From: Symsagittifera roscoffensis
Taxonomy: Eukaryota > Xenacoelomorpha > Acoela > Convolutidae
Reading direction: 5' to 3'
Assembly: GCF_963678635.1 (NCBI RefSeq)
Contig: NC_087064.1
Coordinates: 72,415,465-72,479,464, forward strand
Length of the DNA stretch: 64,000 bases
This document shows positions 11,901 through 26,900 of this stretch, one piece after another; the first letter of the stretch is position 1; every line of letters starts with the position of its first letter. The position numbers were made by a program, and so were the translations under genes. The notes beneath the pieces are model-generated. The model ran no database searches. It saw nothing but the letters and a program-made list of their open reading frames with translations, and was not told where the DNA came from.

Positions 11901-14900
11901 TAATCTATGACACTGTAAGGACGGACCACAAAACAACACCTTTGTTCTCTATTTCGAAGGGAGACAACAAGTGATTAGTTCCACTATTTCAATATTTTCC
12001 ATGGCTTGAAAGTTTATTTAGCTATACGCTGTAATGTAGCGAACTCTTAAAAAAAGATATTATTTTAAAAACAGGTCTATAAATTTTTTTTGAGCACCGC
12101 ACTAAATAGACTTTGTGTCCTCATACTTTTACTTTTACGGATCTAATTTACGGCCGCTTTAAAATTTGCGTAATATTTTTTCCTCCTTGAAAGCAAAAGT
12201 ATTATTGTTTTTTTTACTGCCCTGGAAAAAAATCAAATCCCCGTAGCCGCAATCAATTTTAATTAAGTGTTTTTCAAAAAACTTTTAGCTGCAAAATTCA
12301 TTATGTATAGCAAAGTCAATCAAAATTGATTCGGATTTTTGTGTCTACGACAAATGACTTCACATGACTACAATAAATTTTAAATTTTTTGATCAAAACC
12401 CTTTTTAATGTTTATTTTTACAGCGAGTTGCTTCAGATTTTTTTTCAAAAAAAAAATTCTGTCTCCATTGAAACTTGCACCTGCCAAATTTCAAAAGGAC
12501 GGTTGCTTAGATCATTCAATATTAATTCGTTCACTTGAGAGAGTTCTCTTTCATTCAGTAGGAAACAGTGCCTGGCTGGGAAATTCCCTTTGTCGCAGAA
12601 AGTTCTCAGCTTTACTTAATATTTCATAGACTCAGATAATCTTTGCTGCATCGCCGTTTGATATGTATTTTAGCTCCCATTGCATATTTGCACTTGCACT
12701 TGTGCAAAATTAAAGGGATGGAAAAGTGATTTGATATGATGTACTGTACAACTGTTTTATTTTTTGTTTTTTTTTTGTTCACAGAGGCAGGCGCGTGACT
12801 TCAAAGGAATTGGGGAATTTGTTCAGCACTAAATGGAATAATTTTCCGTTTTCTCGTGTTTATTGCCCGTATGACTTAAAAGTGCCTGGAGATTTTTTGC
12901 TGGACTATTTTGTCCTTTTGTTCATTCCTACAATTCCACCTGTCTGTATGCATGCATAATTAGTGAATGATGATGGGATATACAAAGAAGATAGTACGGT
13001 TTTTTAAGGGGGACAGAATTGCAAGTGCAACGTATATGATTCCCCATTTTCATCATGAGATTGTATCATGATCATTTTCATGAGCTTACCTGCAGCGAAG
13101 GGCAATTAATATTTGAAGTGTTTTTAAATGGAAAAGTTGGTGCGATTTGCATCCTTAAAATAATAGTTGGCTTGTAGTTTTTTATTCATATTCGGATACA
13201 TGGGTTTATGTTTTAAATAACAACTGTTTATACTTAACTGAACCAATGAGGTTCAAGGTGAACTGTTAATTCGCAATGACCGGATCATTGTGGGACGGTT
13301 GCATTGCAAACCAACATTTTATGCAGTACCCCTACATGTAATTTATGACTTTTCATGAAAGTGAAGAATAGCATAACGCTGTCAAGTGTTTTCGAGAGCC
13401 TCATTGCAGAACTAGATTGGCCTTGAAGTCTATTTATGTTTTTTGAAGTTTTTAATAAAAACAACAACTGTTCAAGTTCATCCTGGTTGAAAACAGACAC
13501 ACTGTCTAAACCATGACGAATTGTTCATCCTTTTGTTAACAAGTGACATAATTTTTTTATTAATATTTTTCAATAAATTGTGAGTAATTTTTCTTATGTC
13601 ATTCACATTGGTATCCAGTGGTCTGTTAAACTAGAAAAACAAATGTGGCGTTAGTTTACCAGTATCATTAGCTTCATTGATGTGATGTCAGACTAATTCA
13701 GGCTCCAAGTCAAAACTGTGCCTTGTCTGCAGTTTCTGTTTATATCTTGAATTTTCTTAGTTTTAAAATCCTTTTTACCGTACAAAGCTGAGCAATAACT
13801 GCAATTTGATGACCCAAAACAAAAAACGAAGGAACTGGAGCTTTTATTATGCGTGAAACCATCTGAAGTTTCGATTGGCAATGACACCAATTTGATTTTG
13901 CGTTAAAAACAGTAAGCAAAAAGCATATTTGGTGTCCTAGAAATTCAAGTTATATATTTTTTTAAATGTTGGGCACGCTGGCCATGAATCAGTCACTAAG
14001 TACAAGTGGTGCAACTTAGTGATCACAAATCAATTGTCAACCCTTATGTTTCACTATACTTATGAAGTTGAAAGAGTTTGTGAGTGTGAGTGTGTGTTTT
14101 AGATGCCCCGATAGTTCACGTGGACATCTCGCCCCAGTTGATTGAGGAGGATTGTGATAGGGTTACTGCAGTGTGCAGGTCGGATGCGAACCCTGAAGTC
14201 GGCTCTTTCAGGTGGTATCTGGGACACCAAATGATTGAGAACGAGGAGTCTAACAACCTCATACTCACAGGTAAGTCAGTATCACCTCAATTTCATGTCA
14301 AGCAAACAGCCAATCATAAAAGAGGTGTTTTGTTTTTGAGCCTGAAAAAACCTCAGCACTTATTTATCTACTACAAAAACTTTAAAAAGTATATTATTAA
14401 AGCAAAGCAGTGCTTCAAATTTGATGGAATTTTTCAATTTATATGGAAGGCTATTTTTAATCAAAAGTTTTTGTTTTGTTACAAAACCAGATTTGAAATT
14501 CTTTTGTTGAACAAGAAAATTTTTTCATCTAAGATGCATAAATGAGCTGAAATTCTCCATGAGAGCTGAAATTCTCCGTATGAAGTTGAAAAACAAAGGG
14601 CAGAAAAAAGCTTGACTTGGGTTGTGATAGAAAAAAGCACTTGAGCCAATCAGTCTGAGTCTTTGACCCTTCGCAAAAGACGAAGAAACAATTATTAATC
14701 TGATCGATCTTTTTCAATGCAATCGGCTTAATTGCAAGTAGATTTATGAATAATGAAACCGGTGTGAACTCCTTTTTATCCCAACTGAACACTTTTCCAG
14801 CACCTGAACATAATCTCTCATCCTTTCAGTCTTACAGCTGCTCGTAAAAGCTTTTGTTTTCGCTGTCCAAGATTTTAAAATAAAAAGCTGGAAATTTTGA

Positions 14901-17900
14901 GTTTCAAAGCAATATGTTTTTGCAAAGAAAAATCTGTTCGTCATAAATTAATATATGGAAATATACAAACAGAAAACAATTTTATGCATGAGCAATCATC
15001 TGAAATACTAGCGGAAAGCTTGCAGATAGTATCCGGATTTCAAATAAATTCAATTCTATTACATAGAAATTTCCTATTATTCGAGGTCATATGATAATAT
15101 TATCCAAAATTGCAAATTTCTCTTATCAATATTAAGTGAAATCTTTGTTGTTGTCTATTTGATGTTTTTCAGTTTTTTTATTGATGTGTTTTGCTTCCCA
15201 TGGACTTTGAAGTGTTGTTCATTAATTTTGCTGTTGTTTGCTTCAGGGATCAGTGAAGATTCACATAAGGATAGAATGGTCTCCTGTGAAGCGAGAAATG
15301 CATATGGCAGCGCAAGAGCCAGTGCGAAACTGAACTTCATTCGTAAGAGCCAACTCACTTCTTTTTAAGACCAATGTGAAGATCTCATGTTTTTCATTTT
15401 TCCGTATTAAAAAAACGGTTTAGCAGAAAGCTTTCTAAAAGAGTTTTTCAAGTCATGTTTTTGCGGGGTGAAGGGTGGGCTTAGTGGCTTAAGGTGTTGA
15501 CCAAGTTATGTGTTTTGCCCTCAAATGAAGTGTATATTGGCGCCTTCAGAAAAATTTTAAAATTGGTTAACCAAAAGCGGATGTCGTAAAATAGCACTAA
15601 AGGGGGGAACCTTTGGGTGGTCAGAGAATCAAGCCCCCCCCCCCGTACTCCCACTCAGCTACCGGTAACTGCCACAATGCTTCTTCAACAATTTCTACTT
15701 CGTTAAGTGTATTTTTTTTCTAAAATTGACAGGCAAGCCCGAGTTCACAAAGATCCCGAACGAGGAGTACAAAGTGATCATGGGAGACCAGGTGAAGCTG
15801 GAGTGTGAAGCGGATGGACATCCTGAGCCCCGGATAGAGTGGCTGAGAGAGGGCTACGACAGGGTGCTCTCCTATGGCCCCACTCTCATTCTGGATAATG
15901 CCGGGTTCAGTTCCTCTGGAGTCTATATTTGCAGGGCTGTAGTGACTAATATGTACATCGCAGAGACCACAGCAAAAGTCACAGTGTTTGGTTAGCGCTA
16001 GATTTCAAGATATTTGACCCATCGAGCTATCTTAAGTGGATCGAACAAATTTTAAAAACGACTTTTAGATCCCTAAAATCTTGACGTCATTTCAATATAG
16101 GAACCTGATATGAACTCACAATATAATGGCATAAGTTTAGGAATGGTAGTAGCAATCTGAAATATTTAATCAAGAAGTAAGTTTATAAACACAATCAAAA
16201 AATTTTATGCAGATTTCATAAGCGTCGCAGTCATGCATAAATTAGTTGCTATACTTCCAGGTCCCCCCTCTCTGCTGGCGAACCGGAAGAAGTATAGCAA
16301 AGTGGGGTCCATGGCCACGCTGGAGTGCAGTGTGAGCACGCGAGTGACCAAACCCACCAACATGTACTGGAAACACAACGAACTCAAATTCGAGGAGGGC
16401 CAATTTGTCAACAAGTGAGTCAGCAACCCATCAGATGTAAATTTCATATAATGTAGTGTCGCAATCAATAAACATTAAGGACAGCGGTAACTCGCAAAGC
16501 TTGAAACGCAGTATTGATCTGTAGGAAGCGCTTGCTCCGCTGCGCTGACCTTCGGCACCAGTGATTTAAAATATCTCAAAACTCTCACGGGAATTTAAGT
16601 ATCACGGTCTAGCAGTTTTGTTTTGGCCAGAGTATGATTTTTCTTGGAAGCAATCTTGTGTTAAAGGAAGCTTCGCTATTAAACAAGCCAGTTTAAATCG
16701 ATAGTAAAACACAGACAATCTTTAAAAAAAACTCACTTATGGGTTCTTTAGTATTGTGGCTCAAGGAAACAACACTTAATTTCAGCTGCGAGCTCTAGTG
16801 TATTGTAATTGGAAGCAAGACTTTTTTGCCCTAAACAAATTTTCTTACAAATCAACAAATTGAAGTTGCTTTATTTTGGAACCTCAACACCTTCAAACCC
16901 CCTCCTTTTTGTCGTGTTCTCACTAGCGTGTGCGAAGCTTCGCTACTGTGTTTAACCCAACTCGCAAATGAATGTGTTCATTAAAATTGTTCACTTATTT
17001 GGTAGCACGTTTGCTATAATAACTATCTGTAGCATTGGAAATTTCATACCACTTGTTCTCTGCTTTATTTGTGACTAGTGTTTGTGATTCATTAAGCGTC
17101 CTTGTCTGAGTGGTTAGTGCGTGAGACTCATATTTTCTAGGTCGCTATTTGTCGGAGATCGAATCCGAGATGTAACCGAATTTTTACTGATTCGAGGCTT
17201 ATTTCTAATTTTTATTGCACATAATATAGCTGCCTTTGCCGTGTTCTCGCTAGTGTTTGCGAAGCAAAGCCTCGCCTTTGTGTAAAGCTCTTATTGGTCG
17301 TGGTTAATATTCCAAAAAATTCATAAGGGTTGTCTCAGTGTCGAAAAAAATGGTCGGAATCTTTTTGATGTTCAGACGAAATTTGCTGCGACTTACCTCG
17401 TCAATTTTTATTTTTCTAGAAGCTAATTTTTATTGCATTTTTTCATCCAAGAATTTTCGGCTTAGTGAACACTCGGTGAGCAATACCAAATGCTTAATGA
17501 ACGCTGGTGGTTATGTTTTGCAACTGTGTTTTCCTCAAATTGAACATATTTGAGACGAGCTTATGAAGCTTCTGTAGATGTAGTTTTTTTAAATATATTT
17601 TATACGTAGATTTCCGCCTCATATTCTTTTAGTCAGCTTGGATTGTGCAGGTCTGCTTCGCCTCTATGTTGTTCAGCTCCGCTACGCCTCTTGTCTATCA
17701 AAGAGCAATGATAATACACACTCAAATACAAATAAACAACTTTCAACCAGTGGTTTTATCGCCGCTGCTGTTTCACACTTTACCAATCTAGGTTTCAACA
17801 CACTTTTTATTTCACTTCACACATGTGAAAAGACTGAAGATAGTGCTTTCATCTGGGGCAAAAACTTAACGGGAAATTTTTGCCCGTGGTTATTTTTTCA

Positions 17901-20900
17901 TTTCAAAAGTCGTAAATTGGCCTTCTTGAAGGACGTCTTTTACTGTTTACTGTATAAACTGCGAACTGAAAATCAAATTTAGCGGATTTTGGTCGAGATT
18001 GTTGGGCTGCCTAAAAATGAAGAGTCACTGAAAGCTGTCTAAAACATGGTAAATTGTTTCACGCTTTGTTACCTCTAGAACATAAATGCCTTCAGCTTCA
18101 GCTGAGATCCAATTCTAGAACCGGATTTGTATTTCAAATAGGGGAAGTTTATACGTAAACAGAGCCTTGTCTTTTTGTAGGCTTCTATTCTAAATCAGGA
18201 AAATGTGGGAAATTGGGTTTTATTCAGTTGCGGTATTTTCAGCTGAAACTAAACTCGAAACAGTTTGAAGCACTTAATTCGGACAAGTTTATATTGCTGC
18301 ATGGACGCGTCAAGCTAGAACTCTTCTCTTAACGGGACAAGGTATATGGTGATAATTTTACTGTTTCTTCTCTCCGGCTGGGATTTGTAAGCGGTGTCAC
18401 AAATACATGCTAGCAAGTGCAATAAATCGGAATTAGATGCCAAGATAGTTCTTAATCCTCAGGTTTACCTGTCAGAAATTGTGGGAAAACACTAACAAAC
18501 GCTGGACGAACTGATATTCAGCTATATTTTATTGAGAATTTTCGCCCTTGTTCTAATATTAAGTAGTTAGACTCAAGTGATAAAACTCTAATTTTCAAAT
18601 TGAGAATGATTCATGCCAATTTAGAACTTTCGAGAAGTGAAGGTAATCTGTTTCAAGTGGAAAACAGGTTTATTTTTATGAAATTTTTCGGTTTTGGTAC
18701 TTTGGCGCTCTTTTATTACTTTTATTAAATCAGCGTGAAAGTTGAATTGTTTTGTGAAGTTTGAATTTAATATTGGTGACAATTTCATAAATTTAAAAGA
18801 CAAATGTCAGACATTATTTACAAACGCGGCTACAAAGTATTCAAATATTGATTAAAAAACGAAATTGAAAATTAATTTTTCGTCAGTTGTTAAGAAAGGC
18901 AGCTTAATTAGGTCACTTCAATATGAATCAAAATCATAGAGCTTGTAGAATAGTATTTCGTTAAATGTCGAGTTTCCATAAAAAAGTGACTCCTTTTGCC
19001 TTCGCTTGCTTGACCGCTTTTCAAAACCATCTGCTTGGAACATGTGTGGGTGAAAAGAAAAAAGTCAAGCTGAAGAGTGTGAATAATTTATGAACTGATC
19101 TAGATTTCATCTTGGAATCAGATTCTTGCACATGAACTGTTGCTTATGAAGAAAAAAGATCAATAAAGATCAGATGATTTTGAAGGGTCTTAAAAATTTC
19201 AAAATTTGATCACGCCAGAAAAAATATACAGATCGGTAGTTTTGAAAAAAGTTCAAAGGGATTTTTTCCTTAAAATGTTTCCAAATTTTTTTGAATGACA
19301 AAATGGTACTCGTGTTCAAGTTGGAAATTTTGAAGACTTTGATCTTTGATGTTCAAGTTTTAGAACTTGAATACTTTGTATATATTACTTTGAAATTCTA
19401 ATTTTTTACCATCATAAATGAAATATCTGTATTCTAGTTAGCCAGTATGATTTAGATCAATCGAATTATCCTCCAAGTTTCCTATAAAGGAAAAAACGGA
19501 TTAGGCTAGGTGCGCTGATACAATCAATACAATCTATTCAAATACGAAGACTTTTTATCCCTCGGCGTGCATGCATGTATTAATCCAGGAGTAGGAGATA
19601 AAAATAACAAAAGAAATATTCACGCCGGGAATTTGTCAAAGCGACTTCCTGGGCTTAATTACATAATTAGAGTAAATTCCATCATACTAAATGAAATTAT
19701 TGAAGACGGGCCTGTTAAAAAATGAACTGCCATGCATAAATATGAATCAAAATCAATGTGTCCAATTAATGGAATCTCGTAAAAAATATTTTTTAAACCA
19801 AAATTTTTTGAATGTTTTTATAATTACTTTTGCTATTTTGTTTGTATAAATTATTTCATGTTCGTGCATAAAATATTAACTGTGTTAAGCAAAATTTGAC
19901 AGATTTATCAAAGAAACTGAACAAAATTGAACGCCTGTACAATAACAGTCAGCATGTAACATATTACTCATTCATTTCCCATTATTTGTTTATTCATGTC
20001 TAGTCATGTGATTTTTTGAGTGAAAAAACGAGGGAAATGAGCTCTTGATTATTTTATTGGATTTCATTGCAATTCGAGCTCTTATACTTGTCCGCTCGAC
20101 CATAAAACAACAAAGACTCCTTCTTCTTAAAGTAGGATTTTCCCCTAAAATGGGCGTCATGGCGAGCTTAGTAAATCCTACACACAATTTTAAAACAGCC
20201 AGCTCAATTGAGCCATGTGGTCTGGCATGGAAAAATAAACAGCGGTTGAGATTTTTGTTTTTGTTTGAAGTTTTGCTCTTTTTCCGAATTGAATCTCAGT
20301 TTTGGCACAAAAATGAAATATTGGCTTTGCACATTTTGACCCTTGGTCGCAGGAAGATTTTTGATTTCTCGCAATTACCGAAATTTAGTTTAAATAACGC
20401 GTGATACAGAACAAAAAAATCTACAGAGTAAAGGAATTTTTGCGATAAAAGCAAGAATAAACCAAGGGTAGCTGGATGCTGTGCATTGAAAGTTAAGTCA
20501 TGCAGAAATTATATGAAAGTGGAAAGAACCAATTTGAGTTTTTTTGGAAATCGAATTTTTTCAAAAAATATATATATGGTTGAAATGCAGCTCATTACCC
20601 AAGCAAGCTTTCGATTGTAGTGTTCGGTCAGTCACCGAATTTCTGTTTTTTTTGCTCGTATAAATTCCTGAAAAAATATAATCATAATAAGATGTAAGAT
20701 AAATGAACTATAAGATTTCAAAATTTCAGTTTTTTTATTCTATATATTTATTTTATAGATTGAATATACAGGTGATTTTATAGGTTGAATTACCGGATCA
20801 AGTTAACATCCTCCCCCCCCCCCCCCCTCCTAATAGACCAAATTAAGATCCTCCACCCCAGCGCTTAAATTAAATTAAATTTGCTACGCGCTGCATGTAA

Positions 20901-23900
20901 AACGCTCGATTCTGATTGGCTGAAAATTCCCAACTTAGAACTAAGTTAACATCCTCCCCGCTAAACGTGTTTAGGGGGGAGGATGTTAACTTGGTCCGAA
21001 TTACCTTCTGCGCTTGCTCAAGTTGGTGCTCATTCAATGATAAGTTATCTATATTGTTGGTTTTTTGCACAACTTACTAAACAAATTTATCATAGTTCAC
21101 TAACTTAATTCCTCAATTTGCATAAATTTGCATTCGTTTTGTCCGCTTTTTTGGTGGCCAGTGTTTGGAAGGCAGCATAATAATATGGCATTATGACAAT
21201 GCATTAGACTCTTAATCTGTCAGTCGAAGGTTTGAATTCTATATGCGGCAATTTTTTTTCCTTTGTAAAGCTCTTTTTTTTCATTTTTTACAAAAGTTCT
21301 TTTTTGCTTAAGTATTTAAATAGATCTTCTCAAATATTTCTTCACCTTTGCGAGAGCAAGTGTATTGAAACTGAATCTAGGGTTTTCCCCGTGAACTCAG
21401 CAGTTCATTCCCAGCTAGACAGACTTGCTCAGCAAAAGAAATTATTCGAGCATCTTTGATTTCAAATACCTCCTCTATTTGAAATTCAAATTCAGGCTAC
21501 ATTCTAAAAATAACAATTCCGCTTTTGCATAGTTTTTTTTCTGCATATTTTTTTGCATATATTATATCGGCTTATTTACTTCATATTGCTGTCTAGACAA
21601 TGCCTAAAATCTGCTGCTTTATTTTATTCAAACTTGAGTATTTTTCCAATATTTTCTTTTAAGTTTTCAGATTTATATATTTTTCCTTGTCTTTGAAGAT
21701 CTCAAATTTCGTCTTTCATTTGATAAAAACGGACAGTGCTCTGTAACCCAATTGGGTTCGTTAACTGCCCCCTCACTTTTTCTGATGCTTCATATTCAAA
21801 TTCTCGTTGTATGCATATTTACCATTAACAATGAGAAATAAATTCTTCTTTCTTTCTCTTTCGTTCGCATGATAATGTATTTTATTTTAACACAGATTTT
21901 CATTCAGACATTATTTAAAGCTCAAGTTTTATGACTTTGGCTTTTTTTCGGCTCAACTAGCGACTACTTTACGAAATGCCGGTTTCTTACTGCTTCTAAA
22001 AAATTTTCAAGCTAATTTTTCACTTGATTTTGTTTTTTTTACCTAGTTTTCTCAAAATATGTTTCGTTCGAGGCAAATTGTGATTTGAAATTTTTGAGAG
22101 ATCCAGTTTTTCCTTTTTTTTCAACTTAGTGACTGTCATCATATTTTGTCGACTAGTTTACCGTGCTAGTGTGAATCGCAAGTGGTCTGAAGCTTCGCTT
22201 CGCCTCTGTTTATGACGTCTGTTTTTTGAATCCAAATGACGCCCACTTGGTTTTTAATACGATAACTCATTTAAACTCCTTGGCGAAAAAAAACTCTCTA
22301 CCTCTACGCCATAGTTCCTTACAGCTTCGTAAAGGAACAAGTTAGTTTATTCACACGCCTATTTTTGAAGAGGGCATCTAAGCAATTGACGTGGCACATG
22401 CATTAAACTCAGGTCTTTCTTAACCATATCCAATGTTTCAAAACATTTTTTGCCAACTGTAGTTTTTAAAGATTTTATGAGACGTTCAGGATAAAATTTT
22501 TTAAAGTTTATATGATCTGTCCGTAAGTGGTACCATTTGGGTCACAAGCAGGGGCGGATCTAGGATTTTCTCGAGGGGGGGGGGGCGGATTTTCGAAAAA
22601 TTTTCCAAAATTTTGACGACCTTTTTTTTTTTTTAGGTCGACCAAATTGATTTTCCGAGCTCTCCCAAAGCACTGTTTTGCGCATATTTTGGTAAAATTT
22701 TCTGCGCCGCAGGCAAATTTTTGAAAAAACAGTCAAAAAAGCCGTTTTTGGGCACTTTTTGAAAAATTTTGACAAAAAAATTGCGTTTTTTTTGGCGCGC
22801 GCTCCCCCTCAAAGTTAGTATATATTGGCGCCGAAGGCGCCTTTAGAAAAATTTTAGGGTCGGTCCGCCAAAAATGGATTTCTGAAAAAGTATCAAGGGG
22901 GGACCCTTTGGGTCGGCAGGGGGTCGAATCCCTGAGGGGGGGGCGTCCGCCCCCCCCCCCCCCTAAATCCGCCCCTGGTCACAAGTACTTTGAGTCAAAA
23001 ATATGAAAAAAAAAATTAAGTTGGAAATGTCACTCGAATGATCTTCTTATGAGTCTTTCCCAGTATAGTCCCATTCGAAATCTAGCTCCCCCACATAATA
23101 CTTAAGTGACGGTGTGGTGGGGTTTTATTTTTTTTGCTACGAGGCTGTGCGGAGGGGCTATAATGGAAAAGATTGCTTCGTTTGACAATCATGACACCCT
23201 AAATGACGTTGATGTTGTTCTTCAGATACATAGTGGAGAAGCGTGAGTTGAATGACAGCTGGACTCTGTTGCTCACCATTCTGGACTTGAAAGAGGAGAA
23301 CTTCGGGGATTACAACTGCACTGTGTTCAACCACGCCGGAAACGACACCGCCACTGTCTCACTCATGCAGTCCATGTGTAAGTATGAACAAAAAACTGAA
23401 AAAAAACTTCAGAAATATAAATTGAAGTTAATAAAAAAAATAAACTTAATAGTCTTAATGTTTACATGTTTTTGGGTGGTAGTATGGATAAACATGTTGA
23501 ACAGAATGATTGATTAGGATTCAGATGAATCAGTTGTTTAAATCATTTTAAAATATTTTTGTGCTGAATTTAGCAATCATCAATTCGTTGTAATAAATTA
23601 CAAAATCAAAGTTGATAAAATATAGAATAGAAAAGATTAGAAACAAAAACTGAATTAAGTATAGTTGCTGTTCATATAAAAAGCTTTAAAAATGTTTAAA
23701 AAATGCTAGCTTTTCACTGGTTGGTTAAAGTTTTCCCTGCTATTAACATCAATTTAGTTCATTGAATTCGCCCTAATCAAACTAAAAGTGAAATGGGAGT
23801 TTGAATTTTCAGCTGCAGGAAGTAGTTACCCAACGAACAAAATAGCGTCTGGTAAGAAAAAACAGAAACCGCTTAGAAAACCAAATATCGAACAAAACGT

Positions 23901-26900
23901 AAACAAAAAACGCGTCTAACTTGGAAGTTTTAGAAGTTTATATTGCATAGAATTATAACTGGTTTCTTAAATGTTGTTCCATTAATCGATCTGCTTTTCG
24001 TGACGACTGTTGTACACTAACATTCTTAGCTGCTTCATACTTCTATCCAATAGGCTGGTGATAGGTCTTTTCAATTGTTCTTTCATCTAAGCTGAATTTC
24101 ACAGGGGCGGATCTAAATTTTTTTCCCGGGATAGGGGATTTTCATTTTTGTGAAAATTAGTCGACCTTTTTTTTAGGTCGACCATATTTAGTTTTTAAGA
24201 TCTATTAAATCACGATAAAGATCCTATTTCGATTAAGAAAAAATTTGCGCTGCAGGTGGTTTTTTACAGAAACAGGCAAAAAAACTCTTTGGGGAGTTTT
24301 GAGCAAAAAAAATGCGCGCTCGCCCTCCAAATTTGTACATATTGGCGCCAAAGGCACATTTAGAAAATTTTTAGGGTCTGTCAGCTCAAAAAGGCGTTCT
24401 AAAATAGTACCAAAAGGGGTCACTTCGGGCGTTCGCTTCTGTCGTGTTTAGGATTCTATTCGAATTTCTTGAAACTTTGTATCATGATGATTGAGTATTG
24501 AGTGAATACGGCTAAAAAAATTGAAAATATCCTGATTTGGTTTTCGACGCATTTGAAATACGCGTGGAAGTTATTGTTTGCAGTGAAATAAGGTTGTGTA
24601 AAAAAAACTAGAACATCAAAAAGCTTTTGAACGCTTTGTCTTATTTTTTAGTTGTTCGGTTTCATACATCATTTCAGTGCACTTTCAAGTTAGGCAAGTT
24701 TTACATCACTTGTTTGGTGATGAAACGTTTGATATATGTGGCACTAGAGAATACAATGCAAGACATAGTTTCCAGAATGGAATGTGTTAGTCAATTTGCA
24801 GTTGCTGATTGTGATGTAATTGTTTCAGTGGTTCCGCAAGATGAGATGTCCATTATCATTATGGGCAGTTGTGTGGCGGGGGCTCTGCTGGTGTTGCTGT
24901 TCGCCATCGTCATTGCTCTCATCTGTTACTGTCAACAGAGTCCAAAAGGTCAGTCAAAGTCAATTGCAGAACCTCGTCTAATTGGTTACATAATACTCAC
25001 TTATTCTCTCTCGCACACGGAGATGAATGAGGTTAAAGCGTCTTGTGATTTCGATTCAATCGAATTTTAATCGGAATTTTTGAGATTAAAAATAATAAAC
25101 CGTGGAAAAAATTGAATTTGTAATTGAACTTTTTGGGCAAAAACCGAGCAGCTATAAAGTTAGTCAATGGTTTATACACACCTTCTCACTTGTAAAATGA
25201 TCGACAACTATCTACCCTTGAATTCTCGTTACAAGCCATGTGGCAGTAGGAAACAATGAAGTACTTCAACAATTCTAAAAATCCTTCTGAAATTGGCCCA
25301 ACGGCTTCGAACCAATATTCAACCTCAAAAGCAGTTTTCCTCTGTATACTTCGAATTTAAACGGCGGTACAGTCTGGTCTGCAATTAAAAAGATTACCTA
25401 CCCAAGAAGCCTCTCCCTTGAAGCCTCGCTATAAGCAGCTACCGACCAGCAATCCCAGAAATCCTTTCGTTTACGTTTTTCTTAAGCGTTTTCATGATAC
25501 GCAGCGGGCGAGCTTGCTACGTTTTATCAACTTTGGGATCTTCTAGGACGGTTTGGATTAAATAAATCGGGGAATATCAGCAATTTAAGGCGAATTAACC
25601 TCACTCATGATAAACATGCTCGGTACAGTCTTGATTTCGTATTAGCTCTGAAGTTTTGAACGCTCAACGAACTCATGATAAACATGCTCGGTACATTCCT
25701 GATTTCGAATTAGCTCTGAAGTTTTGAGCGCTCAAAGCACTGCTTTTTTGGGATCTAAATTTTAATTGCTCTCTGAAAACAAAATGAAAACTATCAAATT
25801 TGGTTTATTAAGAGTCATTTGACACTTTTTAATAGAAGCAGATTTCGATTGGAAACAGTTACCTATCATTGACAATGGTCTTGCATTTGATTTATAGTAT
25901 ACTAATCAGAACTTGGAACGTGTTTTGAATTCTGAAACAAGCAAAACTTTAGGAGGATTCATGTCTTGACAGTTTCTTAAAAGCAATCCTTACCAAATTG
26001 TTTTGATTTCGGCCTGGTCACCTCTTACTGCGTCACTTGCTTATAAAACAGTACTCTAGTTCAAATAAATTTGTGTTTTCAAACAGAGGTTCAAACGCAT
26101 TCATTGCTGAATAAAACAAAATTTGAACTTATTTAATGTTGTCTGCGTTTTTCTGTTGATTTATTGTCTCATATTTGCTAATCGCATCTGTGTAATTTAT
26201 TTTATTTTTACAGGAGGAAAACATCAGGCTGTCAACCAGAAGCCCCCCGATTTGCCCCCCTCATATCGACTGAACGTGAGTTCTCCCTCTCACCACATAA
26301 TGAACCAACACTTGCCCCCCTCCCAAATGCAGATGCAACAGGACTACGTAGACATGGACGGCATGCTGATGAACGGGGGCTCAGGCACTCCCCCTCCCCC
26401 GCCCCAAATGTACCCGACCATGGTGGCCAACCAGAGGAATGGGGGCTCGTTCTTCGGAAGCAGGGCAGATGACATCAACAGCATAGATGACGGATGCAAG
26501 GTAACATTAACTTCATGTGATTCTTTTGAAAGTTATGTTATTTAGATTTATTGAAAGTTATCGTTCAAGCTATTTTGTTGATTAAAATAGCATTATTTTT
26601 CTCAACTATTTCCTAAATAAATGTATTTTTTTTGGATAAAATTGGCCTTTCCGTGTTTTTCTATCAAAAGAAGTTCAAAAAGACGTAAGTGTTAACTCGA
26701 AATTGTTAGCTTGCTGATTCTGACTAATTAACTTAAGAGTAAATCTAACGGATTTTTTAAATTTAACAACTAACTTTGCATTTAAGACTGAAATAAGTTG
26801 CATCAGGTGTTTTGAATGGTGTGCAATTTGTTAAGACAATTCGCTTACTTGCAGAGTTCTTCTCAAACGATATATGGGGCGCCAGGCATGTGGCGTGAGT

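Larger units (their letters stand above)
16415..23225. other. Intron 8 (6.8 kb), repeat-rich
   Basis: Splits Ig5 and holds the SINE dimer, foldback MITE, tRNA-Lys-like SINE and hAT MITE listed separately. Between them (17300-20790) the sequence is AT-rich with no recognisable exon. An open frame at 20045-20404 has no domain pattern. Confidence 0.6.

Noticed and set aside
17638..17982. 114-codon frame in intron 8
   Set aside because: It starts in SINE-tail-like sequence (CTGCTTCGCCTCTATG) and shows no family pattern.
20045..20404. 119-codon frame in intron 8
   Set aside because: No domain, no splice context compatible with the exon 8/9 phase, and it would break the Ig5 fold if included.
20870..21070. 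66-codon minus-strand frame with a plausible-looking peptide
   Set aside because: It crosses the foldback element and its hairpin. The amino-acid pattern follows from the inverted repeats.
21185..21250. Functional tRNA-Lys gene
   Set aside because: The anticodon arm is good but the B box is degenerate (GGTTTGAATTC) and the arms do not close. Treated as SINE.
22560..22775. 71-codon minus-strand Lys/Phe-rich frame
   Set aside because: It lies wholly inside the hAT MITE and comes from its base composition.
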